Of a stretch of DNA of 46,634 bases, positions 16,860 to 26,017 are shown in pieces (position 1 is the first letter of the stretch; the number at the start of each line of letters is the position of its first letter). Position numbers and translations under genes: made by a program. This DNA comes from Candidatus Aminicenantota bacterium (GTDB lineage: Bacteria; Acidobacteriota; Aminicenantia; UBA2199): assembly GCA_027318645.1 (NCBI GenBank), contig DAHVOV010000133.1, forward strand, positions 1 through 46,634. The letters are read 5' to 3'. A model generated the notes under the pieces. That model did not search any database, was not told the DNA's origin, and worked only from the letters and a program-made list of their open reading frames with translations.

Positions 16860-18341
16860 TCAAAGGTAGCCAAGGCGGCGCAGGTCGCGGAGCAGGGCTT
16901 CCCTTTCCTGGGCGAGATCCAGCGCCGGATCCAGCTTCCCGAGATTCGCTTTCCTCAGCCGCTCGCTCCACCGCCGCCGCTCCAGAATGACAGCGAAGAG
17001 TTTTTTGCGGGCGGCGGGATCGTCGGCGGATCGGTCCAGCAGCTCTTCCGGGTCCGAGGGCAGATGGTAAAGCCGGAACGCGGACTTGGCCGGGTCTTTT
17101 GCGACGACCAGCTTGTAGCCGTCCAGCAGCACGGCATCGATCCCGTTCTCGCCTTCCGGCTCGTTCCGCGCGTCGCTGAAATAGACGGGCCGAATGGATT
17201 GGCGGCCGCCGTCAAGCGACGGCAGGAGGCTGGTCCCCTGTGCGGCGGGGCGCGGCGGGGCGACCCCGAGCATGGCCGCCAGGGTGGGGATGAGGTCGAC
17301 GTGGGCCACCGGCGCGGCGATCGACCTGCGGCGCAGCCCCGGCGCGAACAGGATCAGTGGCACGTGGACCAGCGTCTGCAGGTAGCGGTGGCCGTGCCCC
17401 CAGCGACCGAGCTCGCCCAGCAGCTCGCCGTGGTCGGCGGTGAAGATGAGGATGGTGCGGCGCAGCATGTCCCGGCGGCGCAGGATGTCGAGGACCCGGC
17501 CGATGCGCTCGTCGACCCACTCGACCTCGGCCTTGTAGAGGCCAACGAGGAATTCACGCTCCGCGCCGTCCAGGGGGATGTTCCGCTCCTGAAACTCATC
17601 CCGGATCATGGACAGCGACTTTCCGAGGAACATGCCGGCGTCGACACGGGACCGGGCGCCGGCGGCCGGGATCCTCTCCAGGAAGCGGCGCGGCGGGTCG
17701 TAAGGGGCGTGCGGGTCGTAGAACCAGTTCAGCGCCATGAAGGGCCTGTTCTTCGGGACGGTGGCCAGGTAATGCAGCAGCTTGTCGAAGGTGGCACGGG
17801 GCTTGCCGGGAGCGGGACCGCCCCGGGGATCGGCGGGCGGCTGGCCCCGCCGCCGGTGCCGCGGCCGCGCCGGGAGCGGGAAGCTCCGCGCGTCCCGGAA
17901 ACCCTGGAGGCCGTTGGCGTTCCGCACCAAGGGGTTCTCCAGGTTCATGACGGCATCGTACCCCCTTTCCCGCAGGGCCTCGGCCAGTAGCTGGTCCTTG
18001 GCGTTCACCCAGAATATCCCGCCCGGGATCGGCCCGCCGACGAAATAGGCACTCGAGTAGCGGCCGGTCAGCAGCGACAGGGATGATGGCAGCGTCGTCG
18101 GAGCATTGGCATAGGCGCTCTCGAAGCGGACGCCGTTTCGCGCCAGCCAGTCGATGTGGGGAGTGCGCGCGCTTCCGCCGTAGCAGCCGATCACATCCCG
18201 GCGCAGCGCATCGGAAACGATCCAGACGACGTTGTGGCCGCACCAGCGGGCGGGCCTCGGCCGCAGCAGCCGATATCCAGCGAACAGGACCAGCAGCATG
18301 GCCAGCGCGGCCAGCCACGGGCGAAGGTTCCGGCGTTTCAT
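16860..18341 (-). CDS. membrane-anchored sulfatase-fold protein with Thr at FGly site
   Basis: A 493-residue alkaline-phosphatase-superfamily protein. A single N-terminal span (residues 9-25) precedes the metal site IVSDALRRDVIGCYGG (41-56), the active-site block TTLPSSLSLLTGRY (82-95) and FTADHGELLGE further on. In true sulfatases this block is C/S-x-P-x-R and the cysteine or serine becomes formylglycine; here it reads T83-L-P-S-S, lacking both the cysteine and the arginine. A threonine nucleophile is used by phosphoglycerol and phosphoethanolamine transferases of the same fold, so a phospho-transfer or other role is as likely as sulfate removal. A GAGGAGA site precedes the ATG at 18341. The region around residues 160-180 is Arg/Pro-rich. 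The DUF4832 lipoprotein gene lies just upstream on the same strand. Confidence 0.82.
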   Translation of the reverse strand: MKRRNLRPWLAALAMLLVLFAGYRLLRPRPARWCGHNVVWIVSDALRRDVIGCYGGSARTPHIDWLARNGVRFESAYANAPTTLPSSLSLLTGRYSSAYFVGGPIPGGIFWVNAKDQLLAEALRERGYDAVMNLENPLVRNANGLQGFRDARSFPLPARPRHRRRGQPPADPRGGPAPGKPRATFDKLLHYLATVPKNRPFMALNWFYDPHAPYDPPRRFLERIPAAGARSRVDAGMFLGKSLSMIRDEFQERNIPLDGAEREFLVGLYKAEVEWVDERIGRVLDILRRRDMLRRTILIFTADHGELLGELGRWGHGHRYLQTLVHVPLILFAPGLRRRSIAAPVAHVDLIPTLAAMLGVAPPRPAAQGTSLLPSLDGGRQSIRPVYFSDARNEPEGENGIDAVLLDGYKLVVAKDPAKSAFRLYHLPSDPEELLDRSADDPAARKKLFAVILERRRWSERLRKANLGKLDPALDLAQEREALLRDLRRLGYL

Positions 18342-18365
18342 GGTCGTCTCCTCGGATCGCTCCCC

Positions 18366-18374
18366 AGGATACCA
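18366..18374 (-). promoter_or_regulatory. candidate extended -10 of sulfatase-fold gene
   Basis: On the minus strand TGG-TATCCT, an extended -10, 24 bases before the ATG. No recognisable -35; transcription may also read through from the DUF4832 gene. Confidence 0.35.
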
Positions 18375-18412
18375 TTTTGGCGGGCCGATGGGGAGGGGCC
18401 CGCGGCGCGGGA

Positions 18413-19699
18413 TCAGTCCAGGTCCGCCTCGAACCCGATGCGCTGCCCGGCGACGAGCCGGTCGCACTCGATCGTCAGGACCGGGGCGTCGCCGCCGGCG
18501 GCGATGGTGAAGCCCTTGTTCTCCCCGGGGCGCAAGCCCTTCAGCGACTCGGCGGCGCGCACGCCGTTGACCGCGACCCAGGCATCGTAATAGATCGGCG
18601 CGATCCCCTGGTTCTCGACCGTGACCTGCGCGCTCGTGGTTGCGGCCCGGAAGGCGGTCACGCGGAAGCGGTAGCCGACGGCCATGCCGGCCTGGCGGAT
18701 GCGCTCCGCCGTCTGGAAGGACGGCTGGTCGTCGCCGATCATGTAGCTGACGTTGTACTGCGCCGCCATCTCCTCGAAGGAGATGCCGTACGGCCCCGAG
18801 GGGTCCAGGGCATGGCGCTGGTCGTACGCGGAGTAGTAGCTGAACTCGCCGCCGACCGGCGAGCGCAGCCGCTTCTCCTGGCCGAAGAAGGCGAAGCAGT
18901 CGTGGTTGTAGCCGCCGTGGTCGCGGCAGAGGAAGGAGTCGTCGAAGAGGCCGAAGGGGATCTGCTTGAGCTCCGGCGACGAGGCGAACGGCGCGCGGCT
19001 CGCGTCGGCGGCGTCGATCGAGACGCTCCAGTGCAGCGTCGGGAAGCCGGACTCCATCACGCGGAGGAGCTCCGCCTGGAACTCCTTGGACGGGAAGTTC
19101 ACCCCCAGCTCCTCGCCGGGGTCGTAGACGTGGTACTCGGCCCATAGGCCGAAGCCGACCTGCAGGAAGGCCAGCCGCGGGTCCCGGTCATAGCGCGCGG
19201 CGAAGCGGCGAAAAAACTCCTTGACGAAGTCCTGCAGCGCGGGATGCGACCAGTCGGGGAAGAAGGTCCACAGGCCCTCCGAGCGCGCCCGGCTCTCGCG
19301 GTAGTCCGGGAGACGCTTGAGGAAGGCCGGCAGGGCCGTGGCCCGGCCCGGGTAGGTGTCGAAGAAGCGCAGGATCGCCTGGTGGCGGTGGGAGGCGGCG
19401 CTGGCGAGCAGGCGCTCGACCCGGGCCCAGCTCCAGGTCTGCGGGTCGGCCTCGGCGGCCACCTCGTCGTAGCCGACGTAGGAATATTCGAGCTGGATAT
19501 AGTCGCGGGAGCTGAGCCGGTTGTCGTTCCAGAGGACGATGCCGGCCATGGGCTGGACGTCCCTGATCGAGGAATGCAGGGGCACGTCGCGATAGTCCGG
19601 CGGGGGAGCGGGGCCGTCGGGATCGCGGACGGAGCATGCCGCCGGCAGGAGCAGGGCGGCCAGCAGCAGCGCCAGGAGGCCGGCTTTCTCGTCCTTCAT
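18413..19699 (-). CDS. DUF4832-type glycoside-hydrolase-like lipoprotein
   Basis: A 428-residue protein with a lipoprotein signal (LLLPAACS, lipobox cysteine at residue 22). Residues about 45-300 look like a TIM-barrel glycosidase-like domain of the DUF4832 type (GIVLWNDNRLSSRDYIQLEY, GFGLWAEYHVYDP, PTLHWSVSIDAAD). A C-terminal beta-sandwich (about 320-425) carries the DUF4832 pattern VTVENQGIAPIYYDAWVAV. Activity has not been shown for most members; a glycan-related surface role is inferred. The ATG at 19699 is chosen because the lipobox follows directly and an extended -10 ends six bases upstream; the longer open frame has no such support. It is divergent from the TetR gene, with both promoters between 19706 and 19830. 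Confidence 0.82.
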   Translation of the reverse strand: MKDEKAGLLALLLAALLLPAACSVRDPDGPAPPPDYRDVPLHSSIRDVQPMAGIVLWNDNRLSSRDYIQLEYSYVGYDEVAAEADPQTWSWARVERLLASAASHRHQAILRFFDTYPGRATALPAFLKRLPDYRESRARSEGLWTFFPDWSHPALQDFVKEFFRRFAARYDRDPRLAFLQVGFGLWAEYHVYDPGEELGVNFPSKEFQAELLRVMESGFPTLHWSVSIDAADASRAPFASSPELKQIPFGLFDDSFLCRDHGGYNHDCFAFFGQEKRLRSPVGGEFSYYSAYDQRHALDPSGPYGISFEEMAAQYNVSYMIGDDQPSFQTAERIRQAGMAVGYRFRVTAFRAATTSAQVTVENQGIAPIYYDAWVAVNGVRAAESLKGLRPGENKGFTIAAGGDAPVLTIECDRLVAGQRIGFEADLD

Positions 19700-19705
19700 C
19701 CGTCC

Positions 19706-19714
19706 ATGATAGCA
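19706..19714 (-). promoter_or_regulatory. extended -10, leaderless geometry (DUF4832 gene)
   Basis: On the minus strand TGC-TATCAT with exactly six bases to the ATG at 19699. There is no good -35 at 17 bases; the TGn extension may compensate. Confidence 0.55.
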
Positions 19715-19801
19715 CAGGGCGCGGGAAAGGAGCGAGGGGGGCGCCGCGCCGCCGGGAACGGCCTCGCGCCGGGCAGCCGGCATGGACGCTTCATTCGCCC
19801 C

Positions 19802-19830
19802 TTGACGGGGGGCGTTGCCTGGATTATAAT
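19802..19830 (+). promoter_or_regulatory. promoter of tetR-efflux operon
   Basis: TTGACG at 19802-19807, 17-base spacer, perfect TATAAT at 19825-19830. The predicted transcription start falls inside the inverted repeat at 19831-19857, the natural place for repression. Confidence 0.85.
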
Positions 19831-19857
19831 TTCGACCTAAAAACTAAAATGGTCGAA
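19831..19857 (+). promoter_or_regulatory. candidate TetR operator, TTCGACC-N13-GGTCGAA
   Basis: A perfect 7-base inverted repeat with an AT-rich 13-base centre that begins directly after the -10 and covers the predicted start site. It lies in front of a TetR-family gene, so autoregulation and control of the downstream pump are likely. The right arm overlaps the ribosome site AAAGGA (19856-19861). Confidence 0.75.
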
Positions 19858-19866
19858 AGGACAATA

Positions 19867-20442
19867 ATGATGAAAAAGAAAGACCTGAGCCGGGAAGCGA
19901 TCCTGCGGGCCGCCGAGGCGCTCATCCAGAAATGGGGGATCCACAAGACCACGCTGGAGGATGTCGCCCGCGAGGCCGGGAAGGGCAAAAGCGCGATCTA
20001 TTACCATTTCCCCAACAAGGAGGCCCTGATCGAGGCCGTGGCCGTCGTGCAGGCCGAGCGGATCGTCGCCGCCGTGCGCCAGGAAGTGAAGCGGCAAGAG
20101 ACGGCCAAGGCCAAGCTCCTGGCCTACGTGACCACCGCCTTCCGCGAGACGCGGCGGGCCGCCGCCCTCTTCGAGATCGCCAAGGGCGAGCTGCGGGCCG
20201 ACCGGGCGCTGATCCAAAAAGTGATGGAAAGGTACCGGGCCCTGCAGGAGAAGGAGGTCGAGGAGATCCTGCGCTTCGGGAACCGGCGGAAGGAGTTCCG
20301 CAGCATCGGCGGCCGCGACGTCCATGCCGTCGCCCGGGCCGTGGTGACCGTCATGAGGAGCCTGATCCTGGACCTGTTCCTGGAGAGCGATGACCGGAAG
20401 AGCTTCGACCTGATCATCGAGATCCTCTCCGGCGGGCTATGA
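19867..20442 (+). CDS. TetR/AcrR-family transcriptional regulator
   Basis: A 191-residue repressor. The helix-turn-helix is clear (residues about 28-58: TTLEDVAREAGKGKSAIYYH, then FPNKEAL), followed by an all-helical ligand domain. TetR regulators leave DNA when they bind an inducer, often a pump substrate. The start at 19867 (MMKKKD) has AAAGGA five bases upstream; an ATG at 19849 in the same frame is possible but lies within the operator. The operator candidate TTCGACC-N13-GGTCGAA sits between the -10 and the gene. Adaptor, pump and channel genes follow on the same strand, so it most likely controls this efflux operon and itself. Confidence 0.92.
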   Translation: MMKKKDLSREAILRAAEALIQKWGIHKTTLEDVAREAGKGKSAIYYHFPNKEALIEAVAVVQAERIVAAVRQEVKRQETAKAKLLAYVTTAFRETRRAAALFEIAKGELRADRALIQKVMERYRALQEKEVEEILRFGNRRKEFRSIGGRDVHAVARAVVTVMRSLILDLFLESDDRKSFDLIIEILSGGL

Positions 20443-20496
20443 GCCGCGCATGAGCGCGGACCGCGAAACGGCATGTCGTTCGCGAAGGAGGATGGG

Positions 20497-21543
20497 ATGA
20501 GAACGAGAGCGAGAAAAATAGGCGGCGCCGTCCTGGTGATCGCCGTCCTGCTGGCTGGCTGCCGGGCGCGGCGCGGGGCGGAGGCCCCGACCCGGCCGGC
20601 GCGGGTCGTGGTCAGCCGGGTCGCCCCGGCCGAGGCGGGCCGGGAATTCGCCTACAGCGGCACCATGGCCGAATCGGAGACCCTGCCCCAGGGCTTCGCC
20701 GTGGCCGGGACCGTCACCCGCGTCCACGTCAACGAGGGCGACGTCGTCGCCCGGGGCGCGCTCCTGGCCGAGCTGGACGACGCGAACTTCCGCCAGGCCG
20801 CCGAGATGACCGCGGCGGCCGAGAAGCAGGCCGAGGACGCCTTCCAGCGCCTCTCGCGAATGTACCGGAACGGCAACCTCCCCGAGATCAAGTACGTCGA
20901 GGTCGAGACCGGCCTGCAGAAGGCCCGCGCCGCCGCCGCTATCGCCCGGAGGAACGTCGCCGACTGCCGCCTGCGCGCCAGCGCTTCCGGCTACGTCGGC
21001 AGGCGGGCCGTCGACCCGGGCATGACGGCCGTTCCCGGGCTGGCCGCGATCACCGTCGTCCGCATCGACAAGGTCTTCGCCCGCGTCCCCGTGCCGGAGA
21101 ACGACCTCCCCCTGCTTCATGAGGGCGGCCCGGCCGCGATCCGCATCGGCGCCCTGGGCGGGCGGGAGTTCGCGGGCCGCATCGAGGACATCGGCGTCGT
21201 CGCCGACCCGCTGGCCCACTCCTACAAGGTGCGCATCGCCGTCGCCAATCCCGACCGGGCCATCAAGCCCGGCATGGTCTGCACGGCGGTCGTCAAGGGG
21301 CTGGAGAGGAGCAGCGGGCTGGTCATCCCCAACCGGGCCGTCCTGGTCGACGAGACCGGCCGCCACTACGTCTATTGCCTCGACGCGGCCGGCGCCAGGG
21401 CCTTCGTGCGCACCGTCCGGCTCGGCGAGCTGCTGCAGAACGGCATCCGCATCACGGAGGGGCTGACCGCGGGGGACGCGGTCGTCGTCTACGGCCAGCA
21501 CAAGCTCGTCGACGGTGCGGCCGTCCAGGCCGTCGAACGGTAG
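20497..21543 (+). CDS. RND efflux periplasmic adaptor lipoprotein
   Basis: A 348-residue membrane-fusion protein (HlyD/AcrA type). It has a lipoprotein signal (VLLAGCRA, cysteine at about residue 20), a biotinyl-lipoyl-like hairpin start (VTRVHVNEGDVVARGALLAE), a helical hairpin (residues about 90-140), and the return lipoyl half and beta-barrel (RIEDIGVVADPLAHSYKVRI). It should be anchored in the inner membrane and bridge the pump to the TolC-type channel. Start at 20497 with AAGGAGG at 20485-20491; an ATG at 20473 is less well placed. It follows tetR by 54 bases and the pump gene begins 21 bases after its stop. Confidence 0.92.
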   Translation: MRTRARKIGGAVLVIAVLLAGCRARRGAEAPTRPARVVVSRVAPAEAGREFAYSGTMAESETLPQGFAVAGTVTRVHVNEGDVVARGALLAELDDANFRQAAEMTAAAEKQAEDAFQRLSRMYRNGNLPEIKYVEVETGLQKARAAAAIARRNVADCRLRASASGYVGRRAVDPGMTAVPGLAAITVVRIDKVFARVPVPENDLPLLHEGGPAAIRIGALGGREFAGRIEDIGVVADPLAHSYKVRIAVANPDRAIKPGMVCTAVVKGLERSSGLVIPNRAVLVDETGRHYVYCLDAAGARAFVRTVRLGELLQNGIRITEGLTAGDAVVVYGQHKLVDGAAVQAVER

Positions 21544-21564
21544 AGCCGGCAAGGGAGCTCCCCC

Positions 21565-24500
21565 ATGACGGAAAAGAAGCGCCAGCTGATCGACGTCCTG
21601 CTGCGCTACCAGCAGCCGGTCGCCGTGCTCGTCGTGATCCTGATCGTCGCCGGGGTCGTCGCCCTGGTCAAGATGCCCCGGGACGAGTTCCCCGAGATCA
21701 AGGTCCGCCAGGGGATCATCGTGGGCGTCTATCCCGGCGCCTCCGCGGAGCAGGTCGAGGCCGAGGTCACCGACAAGGTGGAAAAGTACCTTTTTCAGTA
21801 CAAGTCGGTCCGGCGCTCCCGGACGCACTCGCTGTCCCGCGAGAACGTGATGATCGTCTATGTCGAGGTCGCGGAGGACGAGAAGGACCCCGACGGCTTC
21901 TGGCTGAAGCTCCGCCACGGCCTGAACGAGCTCAAGCCCCAGCTTCCCGCGGGCCTGATATCGCTCACCGCCGACAACGACTTCGGCAACACCTCGGCGC
22001 TGCTGCTGTCGGTGCGCTCCGACGGCAAGACCTACCGGCAGCTGGAGGACTGCATCCGGCGGCTGGAGAGCGACGTCCGCCGCGTCCCCTCGGTTTCCCG
22101 CGTCAAGCGCTACGGCGCCCAGAGGGAGGAGATCGGCGTCTATCTCGACAACGCCCGGCTGGCCCGCTACGGCATCCGGCCCCTGACCCTGGCCGCCGCC
22201 ATCATCCCCCAGAGCGGGGCCGGCTACGCCGGCGAACTGGACGACGGCCGGCTCGTCCGCCCCCTGCACGTTCCCGCCAGCTACCGGACGGAGAACGACC
22301 TGGCCGAGCAGATCGTCTACGCCGATCCCCTCGGCACGGTCGTGCGCCTGAAGGACGTGGCGCGCGTCGTCCGCGAGTACGAGGAGCCGCAGTCGGCCGT
22401 CCGGGTCAACGGCAAGAAGTGCCTGGTCGTCTCGCTGGAGATGCAGGGCGGGAACAACATCGTGGACTTCGGCCGGGACGTCGGCCGGGTGATCGCCGGC
22501 TTCCGCAGGACCCTCCCCGCCGACGTCAAGGTCGATATCATCTCCAACATCCCCGAGGCGGTGGCCCGCTCCATCGGCAGCTTCCTGAGGGAATTCGCCA
22601 TCGCCATCCTGTCGGTCATCGCCGTGACCCTGATCCTGCTTCCCGGCCGCGTGGCCCTGGCCGCGGCCGCGACCATCCCGATCACCATCCTGTCCACCCT
22701 GGGCATCCTGTGGGCCTTCGGCATCGACCTGCAGACGGTCTCCCTGGCGTCGCTCATCCTGGTCCTGGGGCTGGTCGTCGACGATCCCATCGTCATCATC
22801 GACAACTACGTCGAGAAGCTCGACCTGGGCCTCGACCGCCGCGCGGCGGCGTCGCTCAGCGTCAGGGAGCTCTTCCCCTCGGTCTTCGCGGCCACCGTCA
22901 TCATCATCTGCTGCTTCGTGCCCATGCGCTTCTTCCTGTCCGGCATGGCCGGCGACTTCATCCGCTCCATGCCGCCGACGGTCATCACCTCCCTGACCGC
23001 CTCGCTGCTGGCCGCCTCGCTGCTGACCCCGCTCATGTGCTTCCGCTTCATCCGCCAGGGCGTGCGCGTCAACCGGACCGGCCGCAAGGCCGCCTTCCTG
23101 TCCGGGCTGCAGCGGCATTACGACCGCATCGTGGAGAGGGTCTTCAAGAGGAAGGCGCTGGTCATCGCCGCCAGCGCCGTCTCCTTCGCCGCCGGCCTGG
23201 CCATCATCTTCATGGTCCCCACCCAGCCCTTCCCCAAGATCGAGCGCAACCAGTTCGCGGTCGAGGTCACGCTGCCCGCGGGGAGCTCGCTGCAGGAGAC
23301 CGACGCCGTGATGCGGGACCTCGAGGGACAGCTGATGAAGGACGCCCGGGTCAAGGTGGTGACCGCCTTCGTCGGCACCAGCTCGCCGCGCTTTCATTCC
23401 ATCTATGCCCCGCGCTTTCCCTCGCGGGACCTCGGCCAGCTGGTCGTCCTGACCCGTTCCAACCAGGACACCCTGGACATCCTCGACGAATACAGCCGGA
23501 ATTTCGCCGGCCGCTACCCGTCGGCCGAGGTCAAGTGGAAGCAGCTGGAGCTGGTCAACTTCGTCGAGCCGATCGAGGTGCGCATCAGCGGCGACGACAT
23601 CCGCGACCTGAAGGCGACCGCCGGCAAGGTGGCGGCCATCCTCCGGGCGGCCCGGGGCGTGGACCTGGTGCGCAGCGACTTCCGGCAGCCGCTCCAGGGC
23701 GTGGACGTGAAGGTCCGCAAGGACGAGGCCAACCGGCTGGGCTTTCCCCGGGCCATGTTCGGCTATTCGCTCATGACCGGCACCAAGGGGCTGCCCGCGG
23801 CCACGGTCTGGGAGGGCGATTACCCGCTGCCGGTGCGGCTGAAGTTCGAGGGCATGGCGCATGCCGGCCCGGCCGACCTGGAGAACCTCTACCTCACCTC
23901 GCCCCTCCTGGGAGCCTCGGTGCCGCTCCGCCAGCTGGCCGAGCTCCGCCCCTCATGGAGCGAGGGCGACATCGTCCGCCGCAACGGGGTGCGGACGCTG
24001 AGCGTGCTGGCCGAGGTGGAGCGGGGCGTGTACGCGTCCGCCGTCACCCGCAAGGTGAAGCCGCTGATCGACGGCCTGGACCTCCCCGACGGCGTCCGCA
24101 TCGAATACGGCGGCGAGCTGGAGATGAGCCGGGACTACTTCACGCCCTTCTATTACGCCATGATCGTCACCATCATCCTGATCTTCCTCATCCTGATGTT
24201 CGAGTTCCGCAGCCTGAAGAAGTCGCTCCTGATCATGATCATCATGCCCCTGACCCTCTTCGGCGCCGCCTTCGGCATCCTGGTGACGGGCTACCCGTTC
24301 AGCGTCACCGCCTTCATCGGGCTGATCGCCCTGTTCGGCATCGTCGTCCGCAACGGCATCATCTACGTCCAGTACGCCGATGAGCTCCGCCGCGAGCAGG
24401 GGTGCGGGGCGGAGGAGGCGGCCATCGCCGCCGGCAAGCGCCGCATGCGGCCGATCTTCCTGACCGCCATGGCCGCCGCCGTCGGCGTCGTGCCCATGAT

Positions 24501-24654
24501 CCTGAGCGGCTCCTCCCTGTGGGGGCCGCTGGGCTCGGTCATCTGCTTCGGCCTGCTCTTCGCCCTCGTCCTCTCCCTGCTCATCCTGCCGATCCTGTAC
24601 TATCTTCTGCATCGGAACGAGCCCGTGGCCCATGGGAAGGGGGAACCCGCATGA
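21565..24654 (+). CDS. RND-family efflux pump, inner-membrane subunit
   Basis: A 1029-residue AcrB/MexB-class transporter of normal length, with 12 expected membrane spans in two repeated halves. The proton-relay aspartate pair is present in LVVDDPIVIIDN (D406/D407). Typical early blocks (RDEFPEIKVRQGIIVGVYPG, GASAEQVEAEV) and the C-terminal GIVVRNGIIYVQYADELR are intact. It exports small amphiphilic compounds using the proton gradient; the sequence does not reveal the substrate. The shape of the early ferredoxin-like domain places it nearer to the less-studied AcrB-like clades than to E. coli AcrB itself. It ends with the ATGA overlap to the TolC-type gene, so the trio is co-translated. Confidence 0.95.
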   Translation: MTEKKRQLIDVLLRYQQPVAVLVVILIVAGVVALVKMPRDEFPEIKVRQGIIVGVYPGASAEQVEAEVTDKVEKYLFQYKSVRRSRTHSLSRENVMIVYVEVAEDEKDPDGFWLKLRHGLNELKPQLPAGLISLTADNDFGNTSALLLSVRSDGKTYRQLEDCIRRLESDVRRVPSVSRVKRYGAQREEIGVYLDNARLARYGIRPLTLAAAIIPQSGAGYAGELDDGRLVRPLHVPASYRTENDLAEQIVYADPLGTVVRLKDVARVVREYEEPQSAVRVNGKKCLVVSLEMQGGNNIVDFGRDVGRVIAGFRRTLPADVKVDIISNIPEAVARSIGSFLREFAIAILSVIAVTLILLPGRVALAAAATIPITILSTLGILWAFGIDLQTVSLASLILVLGLVVDDPIVIIDNYVEKLDLGLDRRAAASLSVRELFPSVFAATVIIICCFVPMRFFLSGMAGDFIRSMPPTVITSLTASLLAASLLTPLMCFRFIRQGVRVNRTGRKAAFLSGLQRHYDRIVERVFKRKALVIAASAVSFAAGLAIIFMVPTQPFPKIERNQFAVEVTLPAGSSLQETDAVMRDLEGQLMKDARVKVVTAFVGTSSPRFHSIYAPRFPSRDLGQLVVLTRSNQDTLDILDEYSRNFAGRYPSAEVKWKQLELVNFVEPIEVRISGDDIRDLKATAGKVAAILRAARGVDLVRSDFRQPLQGVDVKVRKDEANRLGFPRAMFGYSLMTGTKGLPAATVWEGDYPLPVRLKFEGMAHAGPADLENLYLTSPLLGASVPLRQLAELRPSWSEGDIVRRNGVRTLSVLAEVERGVYASAVTRKVKPLIDGLDLPDGVRIEYGGELEMSRDYFTPFYYAMIVTIILIFLILMFEFRSLKKSLLIMIIMPLTLFGAAFGILVTGYPFSVTAFIGLIALFGIVVRNGIIYVQYADELRREQGCGAEEAAIAAGKRRMRPIFLTAMAAAVGVVPMILSGSSLWGPLGSVICFGLLFALVLSLLILPILYYLLHRNEPVAHGKGEPA

Positions 24655-25997
24655 ACAAGACACCGCTCATCTGCGCGGCGGCATGGCTGCTGGCGGCCGG
24701 CGCGCTCCTGCCCGCGGAGAAACTGACGCTCGAGCAGAGCCGGCGCCTGGCCCTGGAGAACAACGCCGGCATCCGCAACAGCCGCCTGGAGGCCGAGGCC
24801 GCCCGCGAGGCGAAACAAGCGGCCTTCACGAAGTTCTTTCCCGCGCTGAGCGCCGGCGGGGCCTCGTTCAAGGCCGACAAGCCGCTTTTCCAGTTCACCA
24901 TCGAGGGCGGCAACCTGCCGGTCTACGACGGCAACCCGGCCCACCTGCCCTTCGCCACCCAGTTCGCCTATTTCCCCTCCTCGTCGATCGGCATGTTCGG
25001 CAAGGGGACCTTCGGGCTGCTCAACGCCGTCCAGCCGGTCTTCGCCGGCGGGCGCATCGTCAACGGCAACAGGCTGGCCGCCCTCGGCGTCGAGGCCGGC
25101 GGCTACAAGGAGCGGCTGGCCCGCAGCGAGGCGCTCCTCTCCACCGAGGAGCAATACTGGCGGGTGGTCGCCCTGGAGCAGAAGCTGCAGACGGCCGCCG
25201 CCTACGAGGATCTCCTCCGGCGCCTGCAGGTCAAGGTCGAGGCGGCCTATGAGGCCGGCCTGGCGACGAAGAACGAGGTCCTGAAGGTCAGGCTGAAGCT
25301 CGCCGAGCTGATGGTCAACCGCTCCAAGCTCCGCAACGGCCGCGAGATCTCGGCCATGGCCCTCTGCCAGCACATCGGCATCCCCTACGACCCGCCGCTC
25401 GAGCTGGAGGCGGCGCCCCCGGCCGACGGCCCCCCCGATTCCTTCAAGGCCGACCACCGGGCCGTGCTGCCGGCGCGGCCGGAATACAAGCTGCTGCAGG
25501 CGGCCGTCCGCGCGGAGGGCCTGCAGAGCCGGCTGAAGCTCGGCGAATTCCTGCCCCAGGCGGGCATCGGCCTGGCCGGCATCTACATGAAGGCCGACGA
25601 CGCCAAGGGGACCACCAACGGCATGGTCTACGGGAGCGTCTCGGTCCCGCTTTCCGGCTGGTGGGAAGCCGCCCATGCCATGGGCGAGCGCAAGGCCCGC
25701 GAGAGGATCGCCCGCAACAACCTCCAGGACAGGTCCGAGGCGCTGCTCATCCAGATGGAGAAGGCCTGGCAGGACCTGAACGACGCGGCGAAGCTGGTCC
25801 AACTGGCGCAGGCGGCCCTGGCCCAGGCCGAGGAGAACCTCAAGGTCAACGAGGACAGCTTCGAGAACGGCCTGAGCGACGTGTCCGATCTCCTGGAAGC
25901 CCAGGCCATGAGGCAGCAGGCCCTTGACCAGGCGACCGACGCGGCCGTCGCGTACCGCCTGAAGGTGGTCGGCTACCTGGCGGTGACGGGACGCTGA
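24651..25997 (+). CDS. TolC-type outer-membrane efflux channel
   Basis: A 448-residue outer-membrane factor with a signal peptide (1-21, ending LLPA) and two TolC-like repeats. The starts KLTLEQSRRLALENNAGIRN and the later helices LLIQMEKAWQDLNDAAKL and SFENGLSDVSDLLEAQAMRQ are typical. It forms the trimeric tunnel that receives substrate from the adaptor and pump. Its ATG overlaps the pump's stop (ATGA at 24651-24654). No terminator is visible after it, and the next gene has its own promoter. Confidence 0.93.
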   Translation: MNKTPLICAAAWLLAAGALLPAEKLTLEQSRRLALENNAGIRNSRLEAEAAREAKQAAFTKFFPALSAGGASFKADKPLFQFTIEGGNLPVYDGNPAHLPFATQFAYFPSSSIGMFGKGTFGLLNAVQPVFAGGRIVNGNRLAALGVEAGGYKERLARSEALLSTEEQYWRVVALEQKLQTAAAYEDLLRRLQVKVEAAYEAGLATKNEVLKVRLKLAELMVNRSKLRNGREISAMALCQHIGIPYDPPLELEAAPPADGPPDSFKADHRAVLPARPEYKLLQAAVRAEGLQSRLKLGEFLPQAGIGLAGIYMKADDAKGTTNGMVYGSVSVPLSGWWEAAHAMGERKARERIARNNLQDRSEALLIQMEKAWQDLNDAAKLVQLAQAALAQAEENLKVNEDSFENGLSDVSDLLEAQAMRQQALDQATDAAVAYRLKVVGYLAVTGR

Positions 25998-26017
25998 GCG
26001 ACGACGCGGGCGACCGC

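Noticed and set aside
20437-23862. Long minus-strand open frame (1141 residues) opposite the RND operon
   Set aside because: Composition is Asp/Gly/Gln/His-rich low complexity and it mirrors the real adaptor and pump frames; high GC removes stops on the antisense strand.
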